Source: Clostridia bacterium
GTDB taxonomy: Bacteria; Bacillota; Clostridia; Oscillospirales; CAG-382
DNA length: 59,417 nucleotides
Reading direction: 5' to 3'
Assembly: GCA_017560085.1 (NCBI GenBank)
Contig: JAFYPA010000048.1
Coordinates: 1-59,417 of the forward strand
Shown here in pieces: positions 1 to 8,004 of this stretch; positions within the stretch are counted from its first letter, which is position 1; the number at the start of each line of letters is the position of its first letter. The translations under genes were made by a program, and so were the position numbers. The notes under the pieces were generated by a model, which was given only the letters and a program-made list of their open reading frames with translations, had not been told where the DNA came from and ran no database searches.

Positions 1-105
1 ATGGATAAATCTAAGTACAACGACTACGCTAAGTACGACCTTAACAGAGACGGAAAGATTGACTCTAAGGATGTAGCGTATGTACTCGTTTCTTGGGGCA
101 AGTAA
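1..105 (+). CDS. C-terminal end of a dockerin-containing protein (partial, 5' end outside window)
   Basis: The reading frame is open from the first base to a TAA at 103-105. It ends in a canonical type I dockerin calcium-binding half: DLNRDGKIDSKD, with acidic or Asn ligands at loop positions 1, 3, 5, 9 and 12, followed by a short helix ending SWGK at the C terminus. Dockerins plug enzymes into cohesin scaffolds of cellulosome-type complexes. Only one F-hand repeat is visible; its partner and the catalytic part lie upstream of the window. The ATG at base 1 is an edge coincidence, and I do not propose it as the start. A dockerin here implies that a cohesin scaffold exists elsewhere in the genome (inference). 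Confidence 0.8.
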   Translation: MDKSKYNDYAKYDLNRDGKIDSKDVAYVLVSWGK

Positions 106-112
106 AAATAAA

Positions 113-207
113 ATGCACAATGCGGAAGAATCCGCAGGATTCTTCAAAGACCGCTTGCGGTCTTGATAATGCATAATGCATAATCGAGGCTGGAAGCTTC
201 GCTTCCT
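113..207. repeat. Heptamer/hairpin intergenic element, copy 1
   Basis: Three small hairpins sit side by side with short AATGCAT-type heptamer runs (about 168-184). Hairpin 125-145 has a 9-bp stem and GCA loop, 147-164 is AAGACCGC with a TT loop, and 192-206 is GGAAGC-TTC-GCTTCC. The same building blocks recur at many intergenic sites in the window. Confidence 0.75.
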
Positions 208-228
208 TCAATTGAGATTTGAATTTTT

Positions 229-261
229 CTCCCGTGGGACTTCGGTCTTGCGGGAGTTTTT
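229..261 (+). terminator. Rho-independent terminator
   Basis: CTCCCG (229-234) pairs with CGGGAG (251-256). The stem continues inward through GT wobbles to a TTCG tetraloop at 241-244, and a run of five T follows at 257-261. It most likely ends transcription from the dockerin gene upstream and insulates the next promoter. Confidence 0.7.
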
Positions 262-274
262 CTTTGCTTGGGGG

Positions 275-303
275 TTGATTTTTGCGCTTTTGTGTGGTAG
301 AAT
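275..303 (+). promoter_or_regulatory. Sigma-A promoter for the beta-helix/hydrolase operon
   Basis: TTGATT at 275-280, a 17-bp spacer, then TAGAAT at 298-303 with an extended -10 TGG just before it. It lies 50 bp upstream of the ATG at 353. Confidence 0.6.
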
Positions 304-352
304 GGGTGTAGCATTTGTGTGCGATAAAATATGCATAAAAAGGAGAATAATT

Positions 353-1849
353 ATGATAAACGCAACCAAAGAATTCCTCGCAAATCAGGACGCACTCTAT
401 GATGCGAGAAAAAATGAAATCAGAAGCACAAAGGATAACCTCGATATCAAGGGCACAGCATACTATGTAAGCATCAGCGGTGACGATGCAAACGACGGTC
501 TTTCTCCCGAAAAGTCCTGGAGAAGCCTTGAGAAGGCGTCAAATACCGCACTTTCCGCAGGTGATGCAATTCTCTTCAAAAGAGGCGACCTTTTCAGAGG
601 TCAGGTTACAACTCAGCCCGGCGTAACATACGGCGCATACGGTGAGGGCGCAAAGCCCGAATTCCGCGGATGGAACGAAAATCTTGCAAAGCCTGAGCTC
701 TGGACTCTCGCAAATGCCGAAAAGAACATCTGGAAGTACACAAGACCCATCCTTGACCCCGGTACACTCGTATTCAACGAGGGCGAGGCTCACTCCATAA
801 AGCTTATTCCTTCCTACAGAGACCTTAAGTTTGTCTGCCGTGACGATGAAAGCCGTGACTTTGTTATGGAAAACGAAATGATTCGTGACCTCGACATCTT
901 CTGGCACTTTGATATGACTCTCACAAGACAGCCCTCCAAGGGCGAGGATTTCCCCGTACCCGTGACAGGTGATAACTCTTACGGTGCGCTTTATCTCCGT
1001 TGCGACAAGGGTAATCCCGGTGAGATTTTCAACTCCATCGAGGCTGTTGTAAGACGAGTTACCTTCAGAGTGGGCGGAAATGCTAATGTTCATGTTGACA
1101 ATATCTGTATGAAATACTACTGCTTCGGCGTGTCCGCAGGCGGTCATTCGGTCGGACTTCATGTTACAAACTGCGAAATTGGCTGGATTGGCGGTAACAT
1201 TCAGCACTATTTCGGCACAGACCCCAACTATCCTCAGGGTACAAGAGGAAGCGTAACCAGATTCGGTAACGCCATCGAAATATACGGCGGATGCGAGGAT
1301 TACCTTGTTGAAAACTGCTATCTCTATCAGTCCTACGACGCAGGTATGACTCATCAGGTAACCACTTGGGAAAAGAGAACAATGCACAAGGTACGCTACC
1401 TCAATAACCTCGTTGAAAAGTGCGTATACGGCATAGAATACTTCCTCGACCAGAAGGACGGCGAATGCGAAAGCTGTATGGACGACATAGTAATGGACGG
1501 CAACATCATAAGACTTTCAGGCTACGGCTGGGGACAGCAGAGACACAATGTACATACCCCCGCACTTATCAAGGGCTGGAGCTATGTTAACACCGCAAGA
1601 AATTACTCCATCACCAACAACATCTTCGACCGCAGTGCATACAAGCTTGTTCACCTCGTTTCCTTAAAGCCCGAATCCAAGCCCGTGATGGATAACAATA
1701 CCTTCATTCAGGACTTCGGCGGTATGATAGGCAGAATCGGTGCAAACGAAAACGGCGAGCCGCCCATCGAAATCTTTGACGACAACGCAGAGGATAAAAT
1801 CAACAATATCTTCGGTGATAAGAACGCAAAGGTTTATATTATCAAATAA
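353..1849 (+). CDS. Right-handed parallel beta-helix protein, no signal peptide
   Basis: The 498-aa product matches, nearly end to end, the C-terminal domain of four large SLH surface proteins in this window. The domain opens with YYVSISGDDANDGLSPE and continues with FKRGD, GVTYGAYGEG, YLRCDKGNPGE, NCEIGWIGG, IEIYGG, YDAGMTHQ and NNIFDRS, ending in AKVYIIK. The opening motif resembles that of pectate-lyase-like/DUF1565 beta-helix proteins. I chose ATG 353 because AGGAG precedes it by 8 nt; a longer frame from 176 would run through the upstream repeat and terminator. No signal peptide or SLH motifs are present, so it is probably cytoplasmic, unlike its paralogues. Adjacent genes follow with 10-28 nt gaps, indicating an operon. 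Enzymatic activity is unproven; carbohydrate binding, lyase or hydrolase activity are all possible. Confidence 0.8.
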   Translation: MINATKEFLANQDALYDARKNEIRSTKDNLDIKGTAYYVSISGDDANDGLSPEKSWRSLEKASNTALSAGDAILFKRGDLFRGQVTTQPGVTYGAYGEGAKPEFRGWNENLAKPELWTLANAEKNIWKYTRPILDPGTLVFNEGEAHSIKLIPSYRDLKFVCRDDESRDFVMENEMIRDLDIFWHFDMTLTRQPSKGEDFPVPVTGDNSYGALYLRCDKGNPGEIFNSIEAVVRRVTFRVGGNANVHVDNICMKYYCFGVSAGGHSVGLHVTNCEIGWIGGNIQHYFGTDPNYPQGTRGSVTRFGNAIEIYGGCEDYLVENCYLYQSYDAGMTHQVTTWEKRTMHKVRYLNNLVEKCVYGIEYFLDQKDGECESCMDDIVMDGNIIRLSGYGWGQQRHNVHTPALIKGWSYVNTARNYSITNNIFDRSAYKLVHLVSLKPESKPVMDNNTFIQDFGGMIGRIGANENGEPPIEIFDDNAEDKINNIFGDKNAKVYIIK

Positions 1850-1860
1850 GGAACAAAGCT

Positions 1861-2634
1861 ATGGCAAAAATACATTTCCTCGGCACCTGCTCGGGCACAG
1901 AGCCTATGGAGGGCAGGAATCACGTTTCCTTCGTGATAAACGCAGGAGGCTTCAACTATTGGTTTGATGCGGGCGAAAACTGCTCGAGAAGCGCATATCT
2001 CTCGGGAATTGACCTTCTGAAGGTTAAGGCGGTCTTTATATCCCATCCGCACTATGACCATATCGGCGGTCTTATGGGGCTTATGTGGAATATCCGCAAA
2101 ATTGTAACCTACTTCAGAAAGAGCCTCGCAAGCGAAAGCATCGAAATCTTCACCCCGAAAATGGAAAGCTGGGAGGGCATATACAAGACTCTGCAGTACA
2201 CGGAGGGAAACTTCGTCTGCCCATATAAGATAAACTCTCACCTTGTCCGTGACGGCGTAGTATTCGAGGACGAAAACATAAAGGTAACCGCCTTCCACAA
2301 CCACCACCTTCAGACAGAGGAGGGGGAGGGCTGGCTTTCCTACAGCTATCTCATTGAAGCTGACGGTAAGAAAATAGTCTTTTCGGGCGATGTGAAAAGC
2401 ACCGCAGACCTTGAAGCACTTGTTTCGGACGGCTGTGACTACCTCCTTATGGAAACGGGACACCACAAGATTTCGGATGTTGCGGAGTTTGTAAACGCAA
2501 GACCGATAAAGAGCCTCATCTTCGTCCATCACGGACTTGAAATTCTGAACGATTTCCCCGCGGCATATGAGAAAATCAAAGCGGTTAAGGTCGGAGCGAA
2601 AATCGTGGATGACGGCGACACCATTGAGCTTTAA
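1861..2634 (+). CDS. Metallo-beta-lactamase-fold hydrolase (RNase Z-like)
   Basis: This 257-aa protein has the metal-binding signature HPHYDH at residues 62-67 (H62, H64, D66, H67) in a typical context (VFISHPHYDHIGG). Later come a GDVKS segment holding the bridging Asp and a C-terminal VHHG histidine. The N terminus IHFLGTCSGTEP is the first beta strand common to RNase Z and related phosphodiesterases. Length fits a stand-alone hydrolase of the superfamily; the substrate cannot be read from the sequence. AAGGAAC precedes the ATG, which lies 11 nt after the beta-helix stop. Co-transcription with that gene suggests linked expression, but no common pathway is evident. Confidence 0.8.
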   Translation: MAKIHFLGTCSGTEPMEGRNHVSFVINAGGFNYWFDAGENCSRSAYLSGIDLLKVKAVFISHPHYDHIGGLMGLMWNIRKIVTYFRKSLASESIEIFTPKMESWEGIYKTLQYTEGNFVCPYKINSHLVRDGVVFEDENIKVTAFHNHHLQTEEGEGWLSYSYLIEADGKKIVFSGDVKSTADLEALVSDGCDYLLMETGHHKISDVAEFVNARPIKSLIFVHHGLEILNDFPAAYEKIKAVKVGAKIVDDGDTIEL

Positions 2635-2644
2635 GGTGTGAATT

Positions 2645-3277
2645 ATGAAATTTAAAAACGTATATTTTATAAACGGCACCGCATATGCGGGCAAATCCAC
2701 TCTTGTAAAAAATCTTGCGAATGAATTCGGCGGTATCGCCTGCGAGGAGAATTATCACGACGAGCTTCAGGACGAAATCAGCCGTGAGGAATTTCCGTAT
2801 CTTCACTACACAAAGGATTTGCGGGACTGGCACGACTTTGTAAGAAGAACTCCCGACGAATACGAGGAATGGATAGACGGAGTTTCAAAGGAATGCGAAA
2901 TACTTGAGCTTCGTATTCTAGAAGGGCTGTGCAAGAGCGAAAAGCCGATATTCGTCGATACCAACATCTGCATCGAAACCCTTCGGAAAATCTCCGACAA
3001 GAATCACGTTTTGATAATGCTCGCAGACCCCGAAATTTCCGTCAAGCGTTTTTTTGAGCGACCGGACCGTGAAAAGCAATTTCTTTACAGGCTTCTTATG
3101 GAAGAGGAAAAACCGAAGCTTGCTATGGAAAACTTCAGACAGTGCCTTGCAAGAATCAACTCACCGAAGCGGTATGAGGCCTTCAAGGGCTCGGGCTTTA
3201 ATGTGATTCTGAGAGACGAGAGCAGAAGCGAGCGGGAGACAATGCTCCTTGCGGCGCAAATGCTCGGACTTATGTAA
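2645..3277 (+). CDS. P-loop NTPase / predicted small-molecule kinase
   Basis: The 210-aa protein begins with a strand and a clear Walker A motif, NGTAYAGKST (Lys17), as in nucleotide and small-molecule kinases. A PIFVDTN strand and DPEISVKRFFERPDREK, an Arg-rich lid-like segment, follow later. I recognise the fold class but not a specific family. The ribosome site (AAGGTG) is weak and the gene starts 10 nt after the hydrolase stop, consistent with translational coupling in the operon. No membrane segment or signal peptide is visible, so it should be cytoplasmic. It could be an orphan kinase of the AAA_17/AAA_18 type. Confidence 0.6.
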   Translation: MKFKNVYFINGTAYAGKSTLVKNLANEFGGIACEENYHDELQDEISREEFPYLHYTKDLRDWHDFVRRTPDEYEEWIDGVSKECEILELRILEGLCKSEKPIFVDTNICIETLRKISDKNHVLIMLADPEISVKRFFERPDREKQFLYRLLMEEEKPKLAMENFRQCLARINSPKRYEAFKGSGFNVILRDESRSERETMLLAAQMLGLM

Positions 3278-3305
3278 AGCTTTATAATCCCGAAAGGATA
3301 CAGAT

Positions 3306-3995
3306 ATGAATATACAAATCCTCCAGCTCACCGAAGGCGCAAAAAAAGCACGCGGAATAGCCGTAATAATCGATGTGTTCCGTGCGTTTTCCGTGGAAGC
3401 ATATATGTTTTCTATGGGAGCCGAAAAAATAATCCCCATCGGTGATGCGGACATTGCCTATAAGCTTAAGGCGGAAAATCCCGAATACATTCTCGCAGGG
3501 GAGAGACACGGCAAAATCCTCCCCGGCTTTGATGTGGGCAATTCCCCTACGGACATTTCAAAAATGCAAATAAAGGGCAAAACCGCCGTTCACACAACAA
3601 GCGCGGGTACTCAGGGAATCGCCAATGCAAAAAACGCAGAGGTTATTTTGGGCGCAAGCCTTGTAAACGCAAGAGCCACGGCGGAATATATAAGAAAAAG
3701 CGGAATTTGTGACATTTCCCTTGTATGTATGGGACTTGAAGCCCTTGCCCCCACGGAGGAGGATACCCTCTGTGCACAGTACATCAGAAGCATTCTCCTC
3801 GGTGAGGAATTTGACATAGCACCGAAAATCGAGGAGCTGAAGCTTACATCGGGAGCAAAATTCTTTGATAAGGCACAGAACGATGTATTCCCCGAAACAG
3901 ACTTCTTCCTTTGTACTCAGACGGACAAATTCGACTTTGCAATGAGACTCACACGGGGTGAAGACGGAATTGACTTTATGCAAATGTGCAGATAA
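3306..3995 (+). CDS. comB: ComB-family 2-phosphosulfolactate phosphatase-like protein
   Basis: This 229-aa protein has the family hallmarks: IIDVFRAFSVEAYMFSMGAEKI near the N terminus, AGERHGKILPGFDVGNSPTDI, then a TTSAGTQGI segment matching the usual TT(T/S)xGT motif, and GASLVNARATAEYI. In archaea ComB dephosphorylates 2-phosphosulfolactate on the way to coenzyme M. Bacterial members occur in Bacillus and other spore formers, where sulfolactate can be a spore solute; that link is inference here. Length matches the family. GAAAGGA precedes the ATG by 7 nt, and it is the last gene of the operon before a bidirectional terminator. The true substrate in this organism is unknown. Confidence 0.8.
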   Translation: MNIQILQLTEGAKKARGIAVIIDVFRAFSVEAYMFSMGAEKIIPIGDADIAYKLKAENPEYILAGERHGKILPGFDVGNSPTDISKMQIKGKTAVHTTSAGTQGIANAKNAEVILGASLVNARATAEYIRKSGICDISLVCMGLEALAPTEEDTLCAQYIRSILLGEEFDIAPKIEELKLTSGAKFFDKAQNDVFPETDFFLCTQTDKFDFAMRLTRGEDGIDFMQMCR

Positions 3996-4008
3996 TTAAA
4001 AAGAAAGC

Positions 4009-4045
4009 TCGGACAGCAATATAGCCGTCCGAGTTATTTTTTATC
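4009..4045. terminator. Bidirectional terminator between convergent genes
   Basis: CTCGGAC (4009-4015) pairs with GTCCGAG (4027-4033). A T-rich tail follows on the plus strand (4034-4045), and an A-rich stretch before the hairpin supplies the U tract for the minus strand. It separates the comB operon from the convergent surface-protein gene. Confidence 0.75.
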
Positions 4046-7000
4046 CTATGAAATAAAATTGCGCATCGCTTTCTCCAAATGCCTTCCGTACCTTGTCGGG
4101 TGAGTCATAATTGAGATATAACTGCTCGGACGGAATTTTGCCGAATTTTGCAATCGTCCTTCCCGCGTGCTGAATGTAGATATTGCCCGAAAGCACGGGA
4201 AGCCATACCTCGTAGGTTGCTCCTATATGGTAAAGGTCTGCGTAGCTGTCACAGAAAATGTTGTTTGTTATAGTGAAATTCTCCGAGTGATTGTTGTGAT
4301 CCCAGCCCTTTATTGCGGCGGCGTTGGTGGGATTCTTTCTGCCGAAGCCGTAGCCCGTGTCTCGGATTATGTTGTCGTGGATGTGCATATTGGTCATAAT
4401 GCGCTCAACATATGTTTCCGCAACGCCCATAAAGTACTCTATACCGTAACAGCAGCGCTCTATTATGTTGCCCGAGTATTCTATGTTGTCGTTCCTTATG
4501 GCATTGGTGCCGCCCTTTTCGTACTGGTTGCTTATGCCCGCATCGTATACATCGTGAACATAGTTGTTGTATACATAATATCCGTCGCACGCACCGTAGA
4601 AGTTGATGCCGTTGCCGTATCGCACGGGATTTCCCGATGTTCCGCTGAACACGTCATACCCCTGAAGAACTCCGCCGATATATCCGACCTCGCAGTTCTG
4701 TATGGTTGCGTTTATAACAAGATTGCTTCCGTTGATACCGCCCTGAGCGTACATCGTACAGAGATTGTCAATCACAACATCCGCCTTGGGGAAGTAAATT
4801 GCGTGTCCCGTTGTAATAAACTCTATATCGTCGAAAACCTCGCCCGGATTTCCCTCGTCAAGTCGCAGGTATACATATCCGTAGGCCTCGGGAGATTTAA
4901 GGTTTTTGAAGGGAATGTCCGAGAAGAAGGTGCCGTTTTCGACAAGTCCCGTTTTTACGTTGAATACATTTTCGTCCTCAACATTGTAGAAAATACCGTC
5001 AATCATTCTCGGCGCAACCTTTTCAAGTACACACTCTCCGCCACCGATAACGATTCCTCCGACATCACGCATCTTAAGATGATATTTCCAGATGTTGTCC
5101 GTGCCCTCAACGAGAGTCCACCTTTCCGCTACAGCACCGTTTTCGGGAGAGCCGTAGAATCTCGGCTTTGCACCATCACCGTATGCGGAGTAGGTCACAC
5201 CCTTGTCGCACATAAGCTGCTCGCGCCACAGGTCTCCACGCCTGAAGAATACACCGTCACCGACACTGAATTTCGTGTTGTTAACCTTATTAACGGTACG
5301 CCACGGAGTCTCGGGTGAAAGACCGTCGTTGCTGTCGTCACCGCTGTTTGATACATAGTATTTTGTCCCCTTTACGGTAACCTCCGTCGGACTTTCAAGT
5401 ATCGCCCTTTTCCTTTCCTCGAAGAGAGCATCAACCTCAGCCTTCCTTGCGTTTCCTTCCTCAATGAGCCTGTCGGAAACACCGCCCGTACCGCCGGAAA
5501 CAAGAACGGCATCCGTGCATATAATATCATCACCGCTTACGATATGCCTTACGCAAAGCTCCTTTATGATATCCGAGCACCAGTGGTCGTACGGAACATC
5601 CGGGAACGAGCTTATAATATCAAACTCCGCAACATGACGGCCTCTGCCGATAAGATTGGAGATTATCTTCGCCGCCTCCGCTCTCGTAACGGGGGCGTCC
5701 GGTCTGAAGGTGCCGTCACCGTATCCTCCGATAATGCCCGCACCTGCGGCTTTTCTTACCGAATCGTAGTATTTGTGGTCTGTGTAAAGGTCGGAGAAGC
5801 TTCCGAGAACATCCGAGGCTTTGATTCCGAGACGGTAAACCATATCGGTAAGCTCCGCTCTTGTGGCTTTTTCATCGGGGCGGAAGCTCTTTTCGGTTGC
5901 ATCAATAACTCCGCTCAGAGCGAGTGTGTTCACTGTATCATAGTACCACGCACCGCTCTTTACATCAGGGAAAATCTCACTGCTTTCCTTCTTTACAGTA
6001 AGACCCGAAACACGAAGCACAAGCGAAGCCGCCTCGGCTCTTGTAATATTTCCCTCTGGCTTGAAGGTACCGTCGGGATAGCCGTTTATTATGCCGTCGT
6101 GAAGCGTAGGATTGAGCCTTTCCTTTGAGAAAATAATCTTGTCAAGATAGCACATCGCCCCGAAGGGAACATCCCTTGCAAGCACTTTTCCGAAGGGCAG
6201 AAAGTGTATCTGCTTGACATATGCCTGTATCTTTTCGTCAATAAGAAGCTCACGCAGAGCGGAAATATCGAATTCGGCAACGCACCATTCGCCGTTTTTA
6301 AGAGTGGTCGAGGAGCTTACATTGAAAATTTTGGAAAACACATTGCTCTTCATAATGTTCATAGACGGAACAATGTTATCCGCACCGTCAACCTTCATAA
6401 CCACATACGCATAATTGTGCACCGACGGAGCAATACGCATTCTGCCGTACTCCCAGCCGTCAAGCTTCAGCTGGTGGGTGAGATTCTTGGTATACGGATG
6501 TGCACGGGCGGTGAGAAACTGACCATCCTTGTCCGCAAAGCCCGTGTCAAGACCGTCCACAATACAGTTGAAGTAGTCCTTGAAATTGCCGTAAACTATA
6601 TCGGATGTGGCAATTCCCGTGGCTTTCGGAACATAATAGGATGTAAAGGTAATATTTTTGTCAATCTTTACGCATTCACCCGGTTGCATAAGAATCTTTG
6701 CATTGCTTCCGGGAATGTAGCCCTTGAATTCGTAGCCGTCCTTTTCCGCATTTTTCGGAAGAGTAAAGCTAGACTCGGGAGCGACCCTTGTTTGCTTGCC
6801 GTCAACGCTGACAGTGAAAAATCTGTCCTTCTTGGGGTCTGTCACGGAGAAGGTGATTTTGCCTATAATAATCTCATCGCTCGCCGAGAGCATATTCACA
6901 TACTCATCTCCGAAGGGGAAAAGGTGAAGCTGTGAAATATAGGGCGTTTCGGGGGTTTTTATAAGCTCTGTAAGGTCGTGAATGTAAAAGGTCATACTCG

Positions 7001-7442
7001 CAAATCTGCCCGAAACAAGCTCATCGTCCGCCGTAAGGCTTACTTTTGTGGTCAGCACCTTCTGCGGCAGAATATGAAGCTTCGGATAAGTCTTCACGGG
7101 CGTGGGGGATGTGTATTTGTATTCCACCGTGACATATCTGTACCGTGTGAAATCAATTTTATATTTGTCAAGTCCCCAGGAATCAAGGGAGATGCTCTTT
7201 TTGGCGTTTTTGTCCGTGAAAAGGGCAGACTCGGTGTCGGGGGTTACCCGAAGAATTTTTTCTCCGTCGACAGAATCCTTGACTGCCTTTGCCGTCGGTT
7301 GACCGTCAACAACACAGTTGAAGATGTCCGAATATCGGAGCACAATGTCGTCATAGCCGCTATTCTGTGCAAGGACACATAAGGGGAGTGAGGTTGTAAA
7401 AATTGTGATGATAGTCAAAATAAACGATAAAGCCTTTTTCAT
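4041..7442 (-). CDS. SLH-anchored surface protein with C-terminal parallel beta-helix (paralogue 1)
   Basis: This 1133-aa protein has a signal peptide (MKKALSFILTIITIF..., likely cleavage near VLA-Q25). Two copies follow of a ~170-aa module whose end reads LHLFPFG...IIIGKITF and IHFLPFG...CYLDKIIF, separated by a Listeria-Bacteroides (InlB-like) repeat at about 207-274. SLH motifs lie at about 450-627 (GIINGYPDGTFKPEGNITRAEA, FPDVKSGAWYYD, GGYGDGTFRPDAPVTRAEA). From about 693 to the end runs a parallel beta-helix starting YYVSNSGDDSNDGLSPE and ending QFYFIG. SLH domains bind pyruvylated cell-wall polymer, so the protein should sit on the cell surface. ACGGAG precedes the ATG, and a consensus promoter lies just upstream. 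The beta-helix is probably a pectin-type carbohydrate-active or binding domain (inference). Confidence 0.88.
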   Translation of the reverse strand: MKKALSFILTIITIFTTSLPLCVLAQNSGYDDIVLRYSDIFNCVVDGQPTAKAVKDSVDGEKILRVTPDTESALFTDKNAKKSISLDSWGLDKYKIDFTRYRYVTVEYKYTSPTPVKTYPKLHILPQKVLTTKVSLTADDELVSGRFASMTFYIHDLTELIKTPETPYISQLHLFPFGDEYVNMLSASDEIIIGKITFSVTDPKKDRFFTVSVDGKQTRVAPESSFTLPKNAEKDGYEFKGYIPGSNAKILMQPGECVKIDKNITFTSYYVPKATGIATSDIVYGNFKDYFNCIVDGLDTGFADKDGQFLTARAHPYTKNLTHQLKLDGWEYGRMRIAPSVHNYAYVVMKVDGADNIVPSMNIMKSNVFSKIFNVSSSTTLKNGEWCVAEFDISALRELLIDEKIQAYVKQIHFLPFGKVLARDVPFGAMCYLDKIIFSKERLNPTLHDGIINGYPDGTFKPEGNITRAEAASLVLRVSGLTVKKESSEIFPDVKSGAWYYDTVNTLALSGVIDATEKSFRPDEKATRAELTDMVYRLGIKASDVLGSFSDLYTDHKYYDSVRKAAGAGIIGGYGDGTFRPDAPVTRAEAAKIISNLIGRGRHVAEFDIISSFPDVPYDHWCSDIIKELCVRHIVSGDDIICTDAVLVSGGTGGVSDRLIEEGNARKAEVDALFEERKRAILESPTEVTVKGTKYYVSNSGDDSNDGLSPETPWRTVNKVNNTKFSVGDGVFFRRGDLWREQLMCDKGVTYSAYGDGAKPRFYGSPENGAVAERWTLVEGTDNIWKYHLKMRDVGGIVIGGGECVLEKVAPRMIDGIFYNVEDENVFNVKTGLVENGTFFSDIPFKNLKSPEAYGYVYLRLDEGNPGEVFDDIEFITTGHAIYFPKADVVIDNLCTMYAQGGINGSNLVINATIQNCEVGYIGGVLQGYDVFSGTSGNPVRYGNGINFYGACDGYYVYNNYVHDVYDAGISNQYEKGGTNAIRNDNIEYSGNIIERCCYGIEYFMGVAETYVERIMTNMHIHDNIIRDTGYGFGRKNPTNAAAIKGWDHNNHSENFTITNNIFCDSYADLYHIGATYEVWLPVLSGNIYIQHAGRTIAKFGKIPSEQLYLNYDSPDKVRKAFGESDAQFYFIG

Positions 7443-7478
7443 TTTGCGTGTCTCCGTTTCGCTGTGTTTTATAAATTC

Positions 7479-7507
7479 ATTTTATAGTAAATTTTTTGCC
7501 GTGTCAA
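7479..7507 (-). promoter_or_regulatory. Sigma-A promoter for the minus-strand SLH protein
   Basis: On the minus strand TTGACA (7507-7502), a 17-bp spacer and TAAAAT (7484-7479), 37 bp before the start codon. Confidence 0.7.
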
Positions 7508-7609
7508 CACCAAAACGGAAATTTGTTATTTAAAAGGGGAAATAACTGTACGAATTTAGCATAAATATACAAAAAGTTAATGTTTTTTTAATGTTTATTT
7601 ATATAGATA

Positions 7610-7618
7610 TGGTATAAT
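7610..7618 (+). promoter_or_regulatory. Extended -10 promoter element
   Basis: TGG followed by TATAAT (7613-7618) in an AT-rich tract. I see no good -35 hexamer at the expected spacing, so the extended -10 would carry recognition. It lies 49 bp upstream of the 90-aa gene. Confidence 0.5.
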
Positions 7619-7666
7619 ATAAGCATAACAAAAGAAAATAATATATTTATACGGAGGAATAATATC

Positions 7667-7939
7667 ATGAAGAACACACTCACACTTATCGGAGCTATCG
7701 TGGTTGGTATCGGCGTTATCGCAGGTGCGGCTATCGTTGTTAAGAAATACGTAGACAAGCAGGCAGAAAAGAAGAGACTCGAGGAGGAAGCACTTTTCGA
7801 CTGTGACGGCACATGCTGTGACCTCGGCTTTGACGACGAGGACGAAATCAACTGGGCAGACATCCCCACAGAGGATGATGACGACATTCTTTCCGAGGGC
7901 ATCGAGGAGCTTAACGACCTTGATACTGACAAGGAATAA
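7667..7939 (+). CDS. Small single-pass membrane protein with acidic tail
   Basis: The 90-aa product has an N-terminal hydrophobic helix (residues 4-26, LTLIGAIVVGIGVIAGAAIVV), a basic KKYVDKQAEKKR patch and a very acidic C-terminal half (DDEDE, EDDDD). A pair of cysteines occurs in GTCCDLG. The ribosome site ACGGAGG lies 8 nt before the ATG, an extended -10 lies upstream, and a terminator follows, so it is a self-contained gene. The overlapping minus-strand frame (7588-7953) is Ser-rich and has no such signals. I do not recognise a family. The predicted topology is a membrane anchor with a cytoplasmic acidic tail. Confidence 0.75.
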   Translation: MKNTLTLIGAIVVGIGVIAGAAIVVKKYVDKQAEKKRLEEEALFDCDGTCCDLGFDDEDEINWADIPTEDDDDILSEGIEELNDLDTDKE

Positions 7940-7968
7940 GAGCAGAATCCCAATAAAGCAAAAAGAAA

Positions 7969-7999
7969 GCTGACGGCGAAATATCCGTCAGCCTTTTTT
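7969..7999. terminator. Bidirectional terminator
   Basis: GCTGACGG (7969-7976) pairs with CCGTCAGC (7985-7992). T run 7994-7999 on the plus strand; the A-rich flank at 7958-7967 gives a U tract on the minus strand. It serves both the 90-aa gene and the convergent DUF554 gene. Confidence 0.8.
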
Positions 8000-8004
8000 G
8001 TTTC

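Noticed and set aside
176..352. N-terminal extension of the first beta-helix protein
   Set aside because: The extra 59 codons would translate the repeat, the terminator hairpin and the promoter; the ATG at 353 has a clear AGGAG site.
4167..5318. 383-aa plus-strand open frame inside the first SLH/beta-helix gene
   Set aside because: It is a shadow of the beta-helix coding strand, with a Val/Cys-rich composition and no family features.
7588..7953. 121-aa minus-strand frame over the small acidic membrane protein
   Set aside because: Ser/Phe-rich shadow without a ribosome site; promoter, ribosome site and terminator all support the plus-strand gene.
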